DNA of 64,000 bases from JAFGGG01 sp964634205 (GCA_964634205.1 CAZWKE010000002.1:62001-126000), one strand, 5' to 3'. Shown: positions 1-8,852, numbered from the stretch's first letter. Notes: generated by a model from the letters alone, not told the origin. Program-made: numbers and translations.

Positions 1-449
1 ACAATACCGTAAGGGCCTGTGGTAATGAGCGTATCCTTTAAACTGCGGTACATATATGATTTTCGGAGTCCTAAAACAAATATAGCCCAGGCACCGAATC
101 CTAAAGAAAGCAGCATTCCCAGGATGCTCATAATATTAATCCAAAACATGATTTCCGGTCCGCTAGATTTATTCCAGCCCAAATATAATAGCCAATAATC
201 AAAATCCATCTCCGTCAAATTGAAAGCAGGCTTAATTGAATTCACGGCCATCCAGCCGAGAACGATTAAAATAATGGCAAGGGGCCTCATTATTGCGGAA
301 AAAATATAATAAAGCCTGCCCCAGCGCCCGGCCAGCTGATGGGTGAAACGGGTAAGCCCCAGAAAAACCACACCGCTTAACCAGATAAGCGGGGCAAAGT
401 TATGTAATGGCTCAAGCCACGGTAGATAAAAAGGTATTAAAGGGAAAAT
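1..449 (-). CDS. ICMT/PEMT-like membrane methyltransferase, N-terminal part (cut by window edge)
   Basis: Reverse-strand reading frame that runs off the left edge, about 149 codons visible. It is hydrophobic, with several predicted membrane segments (FAPLIWLSGVVFLGL, MRPLAIILIVLGW, IMSILGMLLSLGFGAWAIF), and ends in TTGPYGIV, which matches the start of the GPYxxVRHPxY motif of isoprenylcysteine carboxyl-methyltransferase-type enzymes. The SAM-binding end lies outside the window, so the substrate cannot be named. No ATG, GTG or TTG lies at a sensible place in this frame. The best start is an ATT at 449-447, exactly 8 nt after a perfect AAAGGAGG at 465-458. A good promoter lies upstream. Family assignment rests on one partial motif and topology. 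Confidence 0.55.
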   Translation of the reverse strand, partial: MFPLIPFYLPWLEPLHNFAPLIWLSGVVFLGLTRFTHQLAGRWGRLYYIFSAIMRPLAIILIVLGWMAVNSIKPAFNLTEMDFDYWLLYLGWNKSSGPEIMFWINIMSILGMLLSLGFGAWAIFVLGLRKSYMYRSLKDTLITTGPYGI

Positions 450-481
450 TGCGCTTTCCTCCTTTAAACTGGAACTCTCAC

Positions 482-510
482 AGTATAAAACGCGCGAGTT
501 GTTTAATCAA
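482..510 (-). promoter_or_regulatory. Sigma-70-type promoter for the membrane methyltransferase
   Basis: On the minus strand a -35 box TTGATT (510-505) and a -10 box TATACT (487-482) are separated by 17 nt. The -35 box lies inside the second copy of a 15-bp tandem repeat, so the duplication also made a second TTGATT 15 bp upstream. Confidence 0.6.
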
Positions 511-530
511 GAGCTGTTTAATCAAGAGCT
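501..530. repeat. Perfect 15-bp tandem duplication
   Basis: On the minus strand AGCTCTTGATTAAAC occurs twice head to tail (530-516 and 515-501) without mismatch. It covers the -35 box of the promoter to its left. Confidence 0.85.
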
Positions 531-587
531 TGATTCTTTTTCCCGCATAATCTAAAATGTGTGCACTTTATACAGAGATGGTGCAAT

Positions 588-1505
588 GTGAAACCTACGT
601 TAGTTTTCACTATAATTCTAATCTATTTATTCTTTTTTTTTAGCTGTCCCACGGATAACAGCCAGCCGGCGAGCAATCTTTTTCCCATAAAACAGCCCCC
701 CAATATGGTCTCGTCAGATATATGTAAAGCTGCCGACATCCTGCCCCAGGTAGATGCTTTGCTTACAGGCTTTACCTTTGAATCGCACTATCTTATTATC
801 CGCAATCAGTTCGTGCTTTCCATTTGGCTAGTTATGCCGGAGCTTGATTCTTACGCTACTAAAGATGAGGTTGCAGCCAACAGCCGCCTGGCCTTTGTAA
901 AGGGACTCAGGATCTGCCACACTGTAGCCTTAAAGATTCCATGCGTACGAGAAGTATTTAGTGCCATTAATCCCATGATCGTGGATGAAAAATACAACTG
1001 TTGGTACAGGGACATCATTCCCCTGCGCAACCTGCCCTTGGAAGAAAATCCCTCGGATGATGAACTTGTGCAATCCGCAATCAGAAGAGACATGAAATAC
1101 AGCTACAGCCGTACCGTTGCCCCGAATATAAAAAACTATGCGGACATCCCCGGTATATCGGCGTGGAAAGAGTTTCGCAAATCCATTCGGCAGCTCCTCT
1201 GCCGTGGACCCGGGCGCTGCAATGCGGCCGCATACCCCATGTTTCTGAAAGATTACTGCATTGTGCAGGTATACTGGGAGGTATCTACCGAGAAGGATCT
1301 GGAGGACTCTTATGTGTTCGAACGCATGGCGCAGATTGCGCAAAGTTTTGCCGGCATTGAATTGCCAATTGCCAGACTTGATATGAGTATGGTAAACGAT
1401 GACGGGAAATTGACTGTATTCGGAAAGATCGACGGTTATGCTTTTCACGTTGGAGCAGATATCCTTTCCCTGAAAAATGAGATTCACATATATCATATGC
1501 CGTAA
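588..1505 (+). CDS. Putative lipoprotein of unknown function
   Basis: 305 residues from a GTG at 588. An upstream GTG at 561 is possible, but starting at 588 gives a compact signal peptide (VKPTLVFTIILIYL, then a run of Phe) ending in FFFSC, a loose lipobox of the spirochaetal kind. The mature protein is predicted to be lipidated and exported. The rest is a mixed alpha/beta-looking sequence with a Cys pair near CRGPGRC, and no domain I recognise. It stops 10 nt before the convergent end of the neighbouring lipoprotein gene. Coding is likely from length and signal; function is unknown. Confidence 0.6.
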   Translation: MKPTLVFTIILIYLFFFFSCPTDNSQPASNLFPIKQPPNMVSSDICKAADILPQVDALLTGFTFESHYLIIRNQFVLSIWLVMPELDSYATKDEVAANSRLAFVKGLRICHTVALKIPCVREVFSAINPMIVDEKYNCWYRDIIPLRNLPLEENPSDDELVQSAIRRDMKYSYSRTVAPNIKNYADIPGISAWKEFRKSIRQLLCRGPGRCNAAAYPMFLKDYCIVQVYWEVSTEKDLEDSYVFERMAQIAQSFAGIELPIARLDMSMVNDDGKLTVFGKIDGYAFHVGADILSLKNEIHIYHMP

Positions 1506-1514
1506 TATAAAAAC

Positions 1515-2801
1515 CTAATACGCCTCCACCTTCTCTTTAATTCTCTGCTCACCGTCCACCAAGACAATTATTTCCGCGTTTTCATCAAGAATATAGGGAA
1601 TGGACAATTTCCCGCCCGGGTGGGGCATGGACATCAGTGTTGTACGCTCCCCACCGGAAACAGCGATTACCTCCACTTTTTTATCCATAATGAAGTCAGA
1701 TATTTCTGTTTTAAAAAGACCAAACACCTTACCTTTGGGGATATAATCCGGCTCGGTTATAAAAAGTAGTAAATTTTCTTTATACATACCATAGTAATTT
1801 ATTTGTTGACCAAAGACAACACCTCCATTTTTCTGATCCTCTGAGGAATCTGATACTATAAAATAATAAGGAACACCATCATTATTCAATTTTTCAATAG
1901 CTTGCAAGAAATTCATGCCTTTATAGGAACCTACTTCTAATTTTTTTATATTTTTATTAAAAAGCTTCAGATGGCCTGATGAAAAGATAATCAAATCCCT
2001 GTCATTCTTTTTAGTCCAGACTTTAAAGGAAGTCTTTGTTTTAATATATCTTTGTATCTCAAAGTTACTCATATATTCTGTAAAAGGTTCATCGCTCTCA
2101 GGAAAACACGTAAATGAATTATTAGTCTTAAAAATAAGTTCACCACATTCATAATCAAAAACGCCGTACAAATCCCTTAAAATTGCATAACCATATTTCC
2201 CTTTTTGTTTTTTATCTTCAGCGAGAGAGACAGATTCATATTGTCCCGCCAGTATTAACATAAAATTATATCTATAAGATTCTTCAGGCGTGAACATTTC
2301 CAGCAACTCTTCCCTGGTACCTTTATAAAGTTCCACCTCTATATCTATTCCGTCAACAGTAATGGTGTCGGTAATAGACTCCGTCAAAAATCCGCCGAAC
2401 ACCCAGCCGGTCTGCTCATTCCATTGCACACGGCTCCACACGCCAGTCTTGCCGCCGATGGTCATCTCGTCTTCCTGCTCTTCAAGAACAAGCACACTGT
2501 CCTCAAAGGGAATGACACAAAGCACCTTTCCTTCCAGGGTTGGTTTATCGCGCATCCGCAAGCCGTCCTCCGCTGCAACCAGTCTGGCGTTGTGCGGTAT
2601 TTCTATTTCTCGTGCCTTCTTTTTGGGCGCCTCAACTGCATCGCTTTCATCCAGTCCGACATTGTGATCTTCAGGGAGATCATGGATCACGCCCGGAGAA
2701 GTGTCCGTTTCCGCAGATCGCGCCCCCGAATCATCCGAGCACGCGGATGCCAACAACAGCAGGCCGACGAAAAGAATTATAAAAACTGCTTTGTAAAACA
2801 T
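1515..2801 (-). CDS. SH3-domain lipoprotein
   Basis: 428 residues. The chosen ATG (2801) lies 5 nt after AAAGGAGGG and begins a lipoprotein signal peptide, MFYKAVFIILFVGLLLLASAC. A bacterial SH3-like domain occupies roughly residues 65-140 (GLRMRDKP, VWSRVQW, GWVFGGFL). About 290 C-terminal residues follow without a recognised domain. Likely anchored in the inner or outer membrane facing the periplasm; SH3-like domains often bind cell wall or protein ligands, but no ligand can be named. A broken paralogue lies at 5350-6013, and the upstream regions of both copies are nearly identical, with TTACAA/CATACA and TTACAG/TATACA promoter-like boxes. Confidence 0.8.
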   Translation of the reverse strand: MFYKAVFIILFVGLLLLASACSDDSGARSAETDTSPGVIHDLPEDHNVGLDESDAVEAPKKKAREIEIPHNARLVAAEDGLRMRDKPTLEGKVLCVIPFEDSVLVLEEQEDEMTIGGKTGVWSRVQWNEQTGWVFGGFLTESITDTITVDGIDIEVELYKGTREELLEMFTPEESYRYNFMLILAGQYESVSLAEDKKQKGKYGYAILRDLYGVFDYECGELIFKTNNSFTCFPESDEPFTEYMSNFEIQRYIKTKTSFKVWTKKNDRDLIIFSSGHLKLFNKNIKKLEVGSYKGMNFLQAIEKLNNDGVPYYFIVSDSSEDQKNGGVVFGQQINYYGMYKENLLLFITEPDYIPKGKVFGLFKTEISDFIMDKKVEVIAVSGGERTTLMSMPHPGGKLSIPYILDENAEIIVLVDGEQRIKEKVEAY

Positions 2802-2897
2802 AACATCCCTCCTTTTAATCACTCCTGCGATGTATGATGCATGGTATGAAAGTTTGTAACACCGTCTCATAATCGGGCGCTACAGAATACCGCGCCT

Positions 2898-5312
2898 TTA
2901 TTTGCTCCCCGCCTTTTCAAGCAAAGCTACTATCTCGTCATAGCCTTTTTCTCTGGCGATATCGATTGCTTTTTTTCCGCCGCTACCCTGATAATTTACA
3001 TCCGCGCCGGCCTTGATCAGGTATTTGGCGATCTCAACATGATGACTATCAATTGCTTGTATTAAAGGAGTAACACCGCTCCAATACGGGCCGTAATTAT
3101 CTATTTCGATTCCCTTTCGTACCAGAAGCTTTACAATCTCCAGATTATCGTTATGTATGGCTATCCCTAAATAATTTTCATAAGGTGTAACCTCCTTAAT
3201 ATGAGCACCCGCAGTAAGAAGAAGCCCCACTACTTCTGTATAATTTTTTTCAATTGTCAGATCTAATGCTGTTTTCATATCAATACCCTCAGCGTTCACA
3301 TCCGCTCCATGTTTGATAAGCAGCTTGACTATTTCTTTACAGTTATTGTCTGCGGCGATTATTAGAGGCGGCCATTGATTAACTCCGAACCACGCGTCTA
3401 TATTCACTATCCGCTCTATACATGACCTGGCTGTTGCTATATCACAGGTTTCACACGCGGCGATCAAGGCATTCCTGGCGTGTAAATCAATTTTTTTTGC
3501 CCCGGCCTTCAGTAAAATCTCCGTAAAATCTTTATATCCATTGTCCAAAGTATAAAACAGAGCGGTATCTCTACGGTGATCTTTTATATTTGCATCAGCT
3601 CCTGCCTTTATAAGCAGTTTTCCGATTTCAATCCATCCTTGTTTCGCTGCCGCTATTAATGCAGTAGTTTTTTCCCAGGAATCCTTTTTATTGACATTTA
3701 TTCCCCGTTGGATAAAATATTGCACAATTTCTTTTTCACCATTTTTTGCCGCTTCAACGAAATAAACCAAAGCCCCCTCCGAATGCATATCAGCGTATGC
3801 TCCAGCCTGAAGTAACAATTTAAGGTTATCAAAATTGACAATCAACTCAAAATCCGCCATACCGGTTTGTCTGCTGTAATTTGAAAGAAACCGATCCAAA
3901 ACCGTTTTACCATATTTGTTCTTAATATTTACATTTGCGCCGGCTTGAATTAATTCACTCACTATATCTGCTTGAAAATTTTCTACCGCATACATTAAAG
4001 CCGTATCACCATATCTATCCCGCACATTAACATGAGCACCGGCCTCAAGTAGAACCTTGGTGGTTTTCGGTCCGCCTTTCCTTATCGCCCACATCAAAGC
4101 CGTCTGTTGATCATTATCCTTGGCATTAACATCGGCGCCGGCTTCAAGAAGAACGCGCATAAGCTCAGGACTTCTGTACATAACCGCTTGAAATAAAGCG
4201 GTTATGCCTTCATAGGTAATATGATGATACTGTATCGTATATTTTATATTCACATCCGCTCCAAGCTTAATAAGCTTTTTGATTCTTGTGATATCCTCAG
4301 CCGCATAAAAACTCATAAACTTTACATCAGCCTTAACGGCTTTTTTAAACTCCCCATTAAGGTCGGCCCCACATTTTATGAGTATGTCGGCTATTTCGTT
4401 ATTGTCCGTTAAAATCGCGTAGTATAAAGGCGTAAAACCAAATCCGTCTTCGCTGTTGGCCTTTGTCCCTTTACGTAAGACCTCTTTCACCATTTTTTCA
4501 TCACCCTCCCACACCGCTTTATGCAGGGGAGTCCAATCTAAAAGGCTGACATCCGCCTTGTTATCCGTTAACATCGTCGCAATTCCCTTGCGCATTGCGA
4601 CGATCGCATAAAATAACGGAGGCCTTCCCTGATCATCTTTACTATTAATATTCGCTCCGTTTACCAACAAGAGTTCGGCCATCTTTTTATTACCATATGT
4701 AACCGCATAATGCAAAGGTGTTTCACCTAATCCATTCTTACTATTGATATTTATGCGATTTCCGATAAGAAGTTCCGCCATCTCCGTATTCCCGGCAGTC
4801 ACCGCCAGATGTAAAGCGGTCTCTCCCTGTTGATTTCTGATATTTACATCCGCGCCTTTCTCAATAAGCAGCGCGGCAGCTTGGCATTGATTATGTAATG
4901 CCGCGAGATGGAGAGGTGTCTGGGTATAGGTATTTTTTACATCCACATCAATTCCGTTTTCAATAAGAATTCCCGCGATATCCTTCTGCCCTATTTTAAC
5001 CGCGATGTGCAGCAATGTATTTGCATTCGTACAGAAATCATTATAATATTCCTTATGAATATTCGCTCCGTTTTCAATTAAACGCATTAAAGCTTTTTTG
5101 TACCCTCCTTTCACCGTTTCCAAAAGATATTTGTCAAGTTCTGATGGGCATGACGTTTTATTGTTAAATTCATTGATTTCACTTACAATCCGTTCTTCCG
5201 CAGGGCTTACATCGTATTCTTCATCAGCGCAGTCACATGCGGCCAGCAATACCGCACATATAAACATACATGCTATGAATAGACCGATTGCCCGGTTTTG
5301 TTCAAATTTCAT
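2898..5312 (-). CDS. Large ankyrin-repeat lipoprotein
   Basis: 804 residues. The N-terminus is a signal peptide, FIACMFICAVLLAAC, with lipobox LAAC. The rest is almost wholly ankyrin repeats of about 33 residues (ETALHLAVTAGN, LLIGNRININ, TPLHYAVTYGN and many more), about 20 in all, ending with LLEKAGSK. Ankyrin stacks bind proteins; lipidation implies a periplasmic or surface position, not the cytoplasmic one usual for such proteins. It sits between the SH3 lipoprotein and its broken paralogue, all on the same strand. A weak GGGGGATT precedes the ATG. Partner and role unknown. Confidence 0.85.
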   Translation of the reverse strand: MKFEQNRAIGLFIACMFICAVLLAACDCADEEYDVSPAEERIVSEINEFNNKTSCPSELDKYLLETVKGGYKKALMRLIENGANIHKEYYNDFCTNANTLLHIAVKIGQKDIAGILIENGIDVDVKNTYTQTPLHLAALHNQCQAAALLIEKGADVNIRNQQGETALHLAVTAGNTEMAELLIGNRININSKNGLGETPLHYAVTYGNKKMAELLLVNGANINSKDDQGRPPLFYAIVAMRKGIATMLTDNKADVSLLDWTPLHKAVWEGDEKMVKEVLRKGTKANSEDGFGFTPLYYAILTDNNEIADILIKCGADLNGEFKKAVKADVKFMSFYAAEDITRIKKLIKLGADVNIKYTIQYHHITYEGITALFQAVMYRSPELMRVLLEAGADVNAKDNDQQTALMWAIRKGGPKTTKVLLEAGAHVNVRDRYGDTALMYAVENFQADIVSELIQAGANVNIKNKYGKTVLDRFLSNYSRQTGMADFELIVNFDNLKLLLQAGAYADMHSEGALVYFVEAAKNGEKEIVQYFIQRGINVNKKDSWEKTTALIAAAKQGWIEIGKLLIKAGADANIKDHRRDTALFYTLDNGYKDFTEILLKAGAKKIDLHARNALIAACETCDIATARSCIERIVNIDAWFGVNQWPPLIIAADNNCKEIVKLLIKHGADVNAEGIDMKTALDLTIEKNYTEVVGLLLTAGAHIKEVTPYENYLGIAIHNDNLEIVKLLVRKGIEIDNYGPYWSGVTPLIQAIDSHHVEIAKYLIKAGADVNYQGSGGKKAIDIAREKGYDEIVALLEKAGSK

Positions 5313-5349
5313 ACCAATCCCCCGTATTCAAAAAAAATTCCCATTGTAT

Positions 5350-6013
5350 CACTTCTCCATTTTAAAACCCAGCGTTAATGCATCTGATTGGAAAATTATA
5401 AAATTCGGATCATCTTTTCTTACCCATACTTTGAATGTGGTCTTTTCTTGTATAGCTTTTTCATACTCTTCCGTACCCATATATTCTTGTAAAGGATATG
5501 AATTAGGAAAAAAAGTAATCATATAGTCATTTTCAAATTTTATATCACCTTTAACTCATCCTTTGCGCCCTTTTACAACTCCACCTCTATATCTATTCCG
5601 TCAACAGTAATGGTGTCGGTAATAGACTCCGTCAAAAACCCGCCGAACACCCAGCCATAATTACCGTCCCAACTTATCCGACTCCATACACCGTTTCTTC
5701 CACCGATGGTTATCTCTTCTGTCTGTTCTTCAAGCAGATTTACTTTTTCCCCAAAGGGGATAATCTGACGCACAGTAGCTTCTAGTGAAGGTTCGTAACG
5801 CATTTTTAAGCCTGACTCCGCGTCAACCAGCCGGATGTTTTGTGTTTTTTCCGGCAGACCTACCGCTTCCTTTTCTCCAAGGCTGTTCCCCGAATTGGTT
5901 CCCCCAACTTTGTTTGATTCAATATCAGACTTAACCTCGTCATCATCCGAACACGCGGCTGCCAATAACAGCAGGCCGCTGAAAAGAATTACAAAAACCA
6001 GTTTACAAAACAC
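5350..6013 (-). pseudogene. Decayed paralogue of the SH3-domain lipoprotein
   Basis: From GTG 6013 (after AAAAGGAGGGATGTT) the frame encodes a lipoprotein signal (LVFVILFSGLLLLAAAC) and the SH3-like domain, nearly matching the gene at 1515-2801 as far as DTITVDGIDIEVEL, where it stops at 5573. Beyond that stop another frame continues the homology: TTFKVWVRKDDPNFIIFQSD matches TSFKVWTKKNDRDLIIFSSG of the intact copy, ending at TGA 5350. Between the two parts a small indel shifts the frame and about 55-60 codons present in the intact copy are missing. A short secreted SH3 lipoprotein (5573-6013, 146 residues) could still be made. Confidence 0.8.
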
Positions 6014-6084
6014 AACATCCCTCCTTTTAATCACTCCTGCGATGTATAATACATGTTGCGAAAGTCTGTAACACCGTCGCCAAA

Positions 6085-6261
6085 AAATGATAAGAAAAAT
6101 TATAATCCATCCGAGCCGGATGGGACCACTTTAGAGCCAATTTTCGCCCTACGCTGATGATTCCTTCTCCCAAACTCCTTCCAATTTCAATCTTAGCACG
6201 GTAGAACGGACGTATCAACCAAAATCCTGAAATCCAATTTTAGAAAGACGATCCTCTCCCC
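6085..6261 (-). repeat. Repeat family, copy A (complete, 177 bp)
   Basis: Nearly identical (about 3 substitutions) to 12238-12414 and the same length. Read on the minus strand it starts GGGGAGAGG, holds the perfect palindrome CCATCCG-GCT-CGGATGG, then TATAAT, and ends TATCATTT. Shorter copies sharing the same end lie at 10140, 16983 and perhaps 8677. It lies about 70 bp upstream of the broken SH3 lipoprotein and abuts a fragment of an MFS gene. Confidence 0.85.
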
Positions 6262-6262
6262 A

Positions 6263-6481
6263 CTGGGCAGGTATATCCAGGAGGAGACCTTCAGCGACAA
6301 ACGCGTCACCGTTATGTCCATCGGCAGCTTTCTTTTCCGTATTTCCTACTGCCTGATGCCTCTGATCCTGTCCCGGCTGGAACAAATGTACCACTTTTTC
6401 CTTCAGGGTAAAATGGGACATAAATTCCATTTGATACCTTTCTCTTCTGTATTATGCTTTGAATCAACTTTAACCAAATAG
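6263..6481 (+). pseudogene. C-terminal remnant of an MFS transporter
   Basis: 72 codons with no start, in one open frame ending at TAG 6479-6481. The peptide DKRVTVMSIGSFLFRISYC resembles the conserved stretch between late transmembrane helices of MFS exporters (s-x-x-R-a-T-v-l-S-l-g-S). The fragment begins directly at the edge of repeat copy A, suggesting that the repeat or a linked rearrangement removed the rest. Identification rests on this one motif. Confidence 0.45.
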
Positions 6482-6495
6482 AAGAAGGAGAAATT

Positions 6496-7965
6496 TTGAA
6501 AATAATTACAAGACAAAGAACAATTACCTGGATTGCCGGGCTGGCAGGCTCAGCATTGATAGCGATAAGCGGCTGGGCGTGGAATGCGCCGCTTGCGTCG
6601 TGGCTTTCATTCATTCTTTTAATGAGATTTTTCCGGCAACAGGAAAAATGGTATTACACATTACCCGTCACGCTTTTAGTATTTTTTTTCCGGTTCCTAA
6701 GCATGCACGGGGGATGGGAAATTGATTTTCCTGTGGAAATCGCTTTTGCCGTTCTGGTCAGCTCTTCGCTGCTATCAGGGCTCTACTTTGACCGTTTTTT
6801 ATCAAAAAAATTGACGCTTTTTACGGCGACACTGGTCTTTCCGGTACTCTATACAATGATTGATTTTTTTATTTCATTCAGCCCGCTTTCCGCATCCACA
6901 TCGGTCGCGGGAACACAGTTTGATTTTACCATAGTATCCCAGCTTTCTTCCCTTACCGGATGCTGGGGAATTATTTTTCTGATTTGCTGGGCCGCACCAG
7001 TTGTAAATCAACTGTGGGAAAACGGCTTTAATGTTAAGAAGGCGGGGAAAGCCTTCGTTGTACCATTTATTGTTTTTTCCGCGATTATGGCTTTTGGGAT
7101 AGTAAAGCTGACCTTTTTCGGCCCCAAGGCACAGACCGTACTGATAGGCTCTATTACCGTTCCCCATAACCTTGATTACTGGGGAATTACCGAGGCGGGA
7201 ACACCAATTGCCGAAGCCGGAAAGATACGCCCAAAAATGAGGGAGATCCAGGAAGAGTTGTTTGAAAAAAGCAAAAAAGCGGTGGATTTCGGCGCAAAGG
7301 TTATTTTCTGGTCCGAAGGCAATTATCCTCTATATGAAGACCAGTATGGAGAATTCATCAACCGGGCCCGTGACTTCGCCATGGCCAACAGTGTTTATTT
7401 TGCGCCGTCCATTCTGACGCTTCATTTCGGCGCGGTCAAGAACGATAATATGGTCGTCATGTTTACGCCGGACGGAGGTATTGCGTATAAATATGAAAAA
7501 ACATATTCCTGGTTCCCGACTGATTCGGACGGACAGATAAAAACAGTACAAACCCCGTGGGGAGTCATTGGATCGGTTATCTGCTTTGATCTTGACAACC
7601 CGGCGTTTCTTCGCCAGGCGGCACAGAAAAACGTCGATATCCTGCTTGTTCCCGGTTACGATACAAAACGTATCAGCCCATATCATACCAAAGAAGGACT
7701 GGAGCGCGGAATCGAATACGGATTTTCCATTGTGCGCCAGGCGAACCACGGGACCTCCATAGCCGCCGACTTTAATGGAAACATTCTCGCGTACCAGGAT
7801 TATTTCGGCACAGCGGAGCGGATTATGATCTCGAATGTTCCGGTCAAAGGTCAACCCACATTCTACGGAATAACAGGGGACTGGTTTCTTGTACTGGTCT
7901 TCGTTCTTTTTGTATCGGGAATTTTCTATTATATCTATTTGATACGCCGTGTGAACCGCCAGTGA
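6496..7965 (+). CDS. Apolipoprotein N-acyltransferase-like protein (Lnt family)
   Basis: 489 residues from a TTG start at 6496, preceded by GAAGGAG. The N-terminal ~210 residues form about six membrane helices. A nitrilase/CN-hydrolase domain follows, with the expected catalytic set: Glu near 273 (FWSEGNYP), Lys near 334 (YEKTYSWF) and Cys near 363 (GSVICFDLD). A last helix (WFLVLVFVLFVSGIFYY) ends the protein. Lnt adds the third acyl chain to lipoproteins at the inner membrane, which fits a lipoprotein-rich genome. It is divergent from textbook Lnt: a Ser-Trp replaces the usual LVPFGE loop after the Lys. It could be an Lnt paralogue with another acyl substrate. Confidence 0.75.
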   Translation: MKIITRQRTITWIAGLAGSALIAISGWAWNAPLASWLSFILLMRFFRQQEKWYYTLPVTLLVFFFRFLSMHGGWEIDFPVEIAFAVLVSSSLLSGLYFDRFLSKKLTLFTATLVFPVLYTMIDFFISFSPLSASTSVAGTQFDFTIVSQLSSLTGCWGIIFLICWAAPVVNQLWENGFNVKKAGKAFVVPFIVFSAIMAFGIVKLTFFGPKAQTVLIGSITVPHNLDYWGITEAGTPIAEAGKIRPKMREIQEELFEKSKKAVDFGAKVIFWSEGNYPLYEDQYGEFINRARDFAMANSVYFAPSILTLHFGAVKNDNMVVMFTPDGGIAYKYEKTYSWFPTDSDGQIKTVQTPWGVIGSVICFDLDNPAFLRQAAQKNVDILLVPGYDTKRISPYHTKEGLERGIEYGFSIVRQANHGTSIAADFNGNILAYQDYFGTAERIMISNVPVKGQPTFYGITGDWFLVLVFVLFVSGIFYYIYLIRRVNRQ

Positions 7966-7982
7966 CAAAGCCGTTGTGTAAA

Positions 7983-8027
7983 TCCGCCGCCGGCCCAACC
8001 GAAAAGCTTACCCGGTCCGGCGGCGGA
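7983..8027. repeat. GC-rich inverted repeat
   Basis: TCCGCCGCCGG at 7983-7993 and its exact complement CCGGCGGCGGA at 8017-8027 flank a 23-nt loop, 18 nt after the Lnt-like stop codon. No T-run follows, so it is not a classical terminator, though it could end or stabilise the transcript. Confidence 0.6.
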
Positions 8028-8072
8028 AGCCCTCGGTTAAAAGATTCCGCCGCTCGTTTGTCGCGGATATGC

Positions 8073-8540
8073 CTATGGGCTTAAAAAATTCCCGTCTACG
8101 GTTCCGGCCGGGTTGTGCCCGTTATCATCCAGGTCGTTTATTAGGTCAATATCACTAACCAAAGTGGCAGCACCGCCAGAAAAATCCAGGTAGTTTGTTT
8201 AGAATCCCGCACCGAACTCGTTGCCGATAAAACTTGCCGGCTCATCATCGTTGCTGGATTCCGTGAAGGCCACATCATGCGCGCCGCCACCGTCGACAAA
8301 GACATTGTCTTCTATCGTGGGCTTGCTCGCGTTGGAGGTGAATATGCAACGCGACAAATTGGCCGAGTCGCATTTCAGGCTGTTGTCCGTAATCTGCGGA
8401 GTGCTCTGCATGCAGTAAATACCTTCCAGGTGATATTTTCCAAGTGTTGCCATCATCTTCAGATTTTTCACAACGCCAATGAAAATGATCCTTTTTGATA
8501 TCTGAGAATATCCAACGTTCCCGTCCGGAAGCTGGATTGA
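8073..8540 (-). pseudogene. Fragment of a right-handed beta-helix (DUF1565/NosD-like) protein
   Basis: No start codon fits. From about 8540 the frame reads SIQLPDGNVG and then a parallel beta-helix-like pattern (TPQITDNSLKC, KPTIEDNVFVDGGG, FIGNEFGAGF). It meets TAA at 8201-8199, then continues in the same frame (LDFSGGAATLVSDIDLIN, GTVDGNFLSP) to TAG at 8075. Such helices are common in exported spirochaetal repeat proteins. The 5' part is missing and replaced by a transposase fragment. Broken by truncation and an in-frame stop. Confidence 0.55.
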
Positions 8541-8679
8541 TCATCTCTTGAATGATTTCGTTTCCCACTTTTTTATTTTGTTTCTGTTTTTCCTGTTCCT
8601 GAAGAAGAAGTTCCTTACCGATTTTCTTTAAGTTACAGGCCATCACTCCAACAGAAATATATCGTGTAAAGTGATCAAA
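8540..8679 (-). pseudogene. C-terminal fragment of a DDE-type transposase
   Basis: The frame reads FDHFTRYISVGVMACNLKK followed by a Lys/Gln-rich tail (LLLQEQEKQKQNKK). The V-x-A-x-N-L-K-K ending is typical of the last helix of many IS transposases (IS1182/ISNCY-like). Nothing of the catalytic domain is left and no terminal inverted repeats can be paired. Read as a scar of an insertion sequence. Confidence 0.4.
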
Positions 8680-8698
8680 TGATAGGAAAAATTATAAT
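8677..8698 (-). repeat. Repeat family, possible minimal copy E (22 bp)
   Basis: The last 22 bases of the repeat family (ATTATAATTTTTCCTATCATTT on the minus strand) occur exactly here, without the palindrome. On the minus strand they follow a TPR-gene fragment and precede the transposase fragment, so they mark a junction. Length is short enough for chance in AT-rich DNA to be a concern. Confidence 0.4.
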
Positions 8699-8850
8699 GA
8701 GGGTAAGCATAATCGGGATCTTTTTCAAACGAAGTGCGGAGGTAATCAAGCGATTCAACATATTTTTTTTGTTCGTATAATTAATAGCCGAGAGTGTTCA
8801 ATTCAACAGCACTCAGGCTTTTATCCACTTCTGCGTTAAGAAGAGAAAAA
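8681..8850 (-). pseudogene. Fragment of a TPR protein
   Basis: One frame reads NAEVDKSLSAVELNTLGY, a TAA, then LYEQKKYVESLDYLRTSFEK and DPDYAYPHYN, which has the spacing of a tetratricopeptide repeat (helix A with L-G-Y, helix B, then DP-x-x-x-Y). It is joined in frame to the end of the integrase remnant upstream and interrupted by one stop codon. No start, no intact gene. Confidence 0.5.
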
Positions 8851-8852
8851 CT

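Noticed and set aside
6027..6218. A 63-codon frame inside repeat copy A as a gene.
   Set aside because: It is the repeat read in one frame; the same peptide runs into unrelated genes at the other copies, so it is not an independent protein.
6085..6261. The 177-bp repeat as an attC site.
   Set aside because: No RYYYAAC or GTTRRRY core at either end, and the inner palindrome is only 17 nt long and off-centre.
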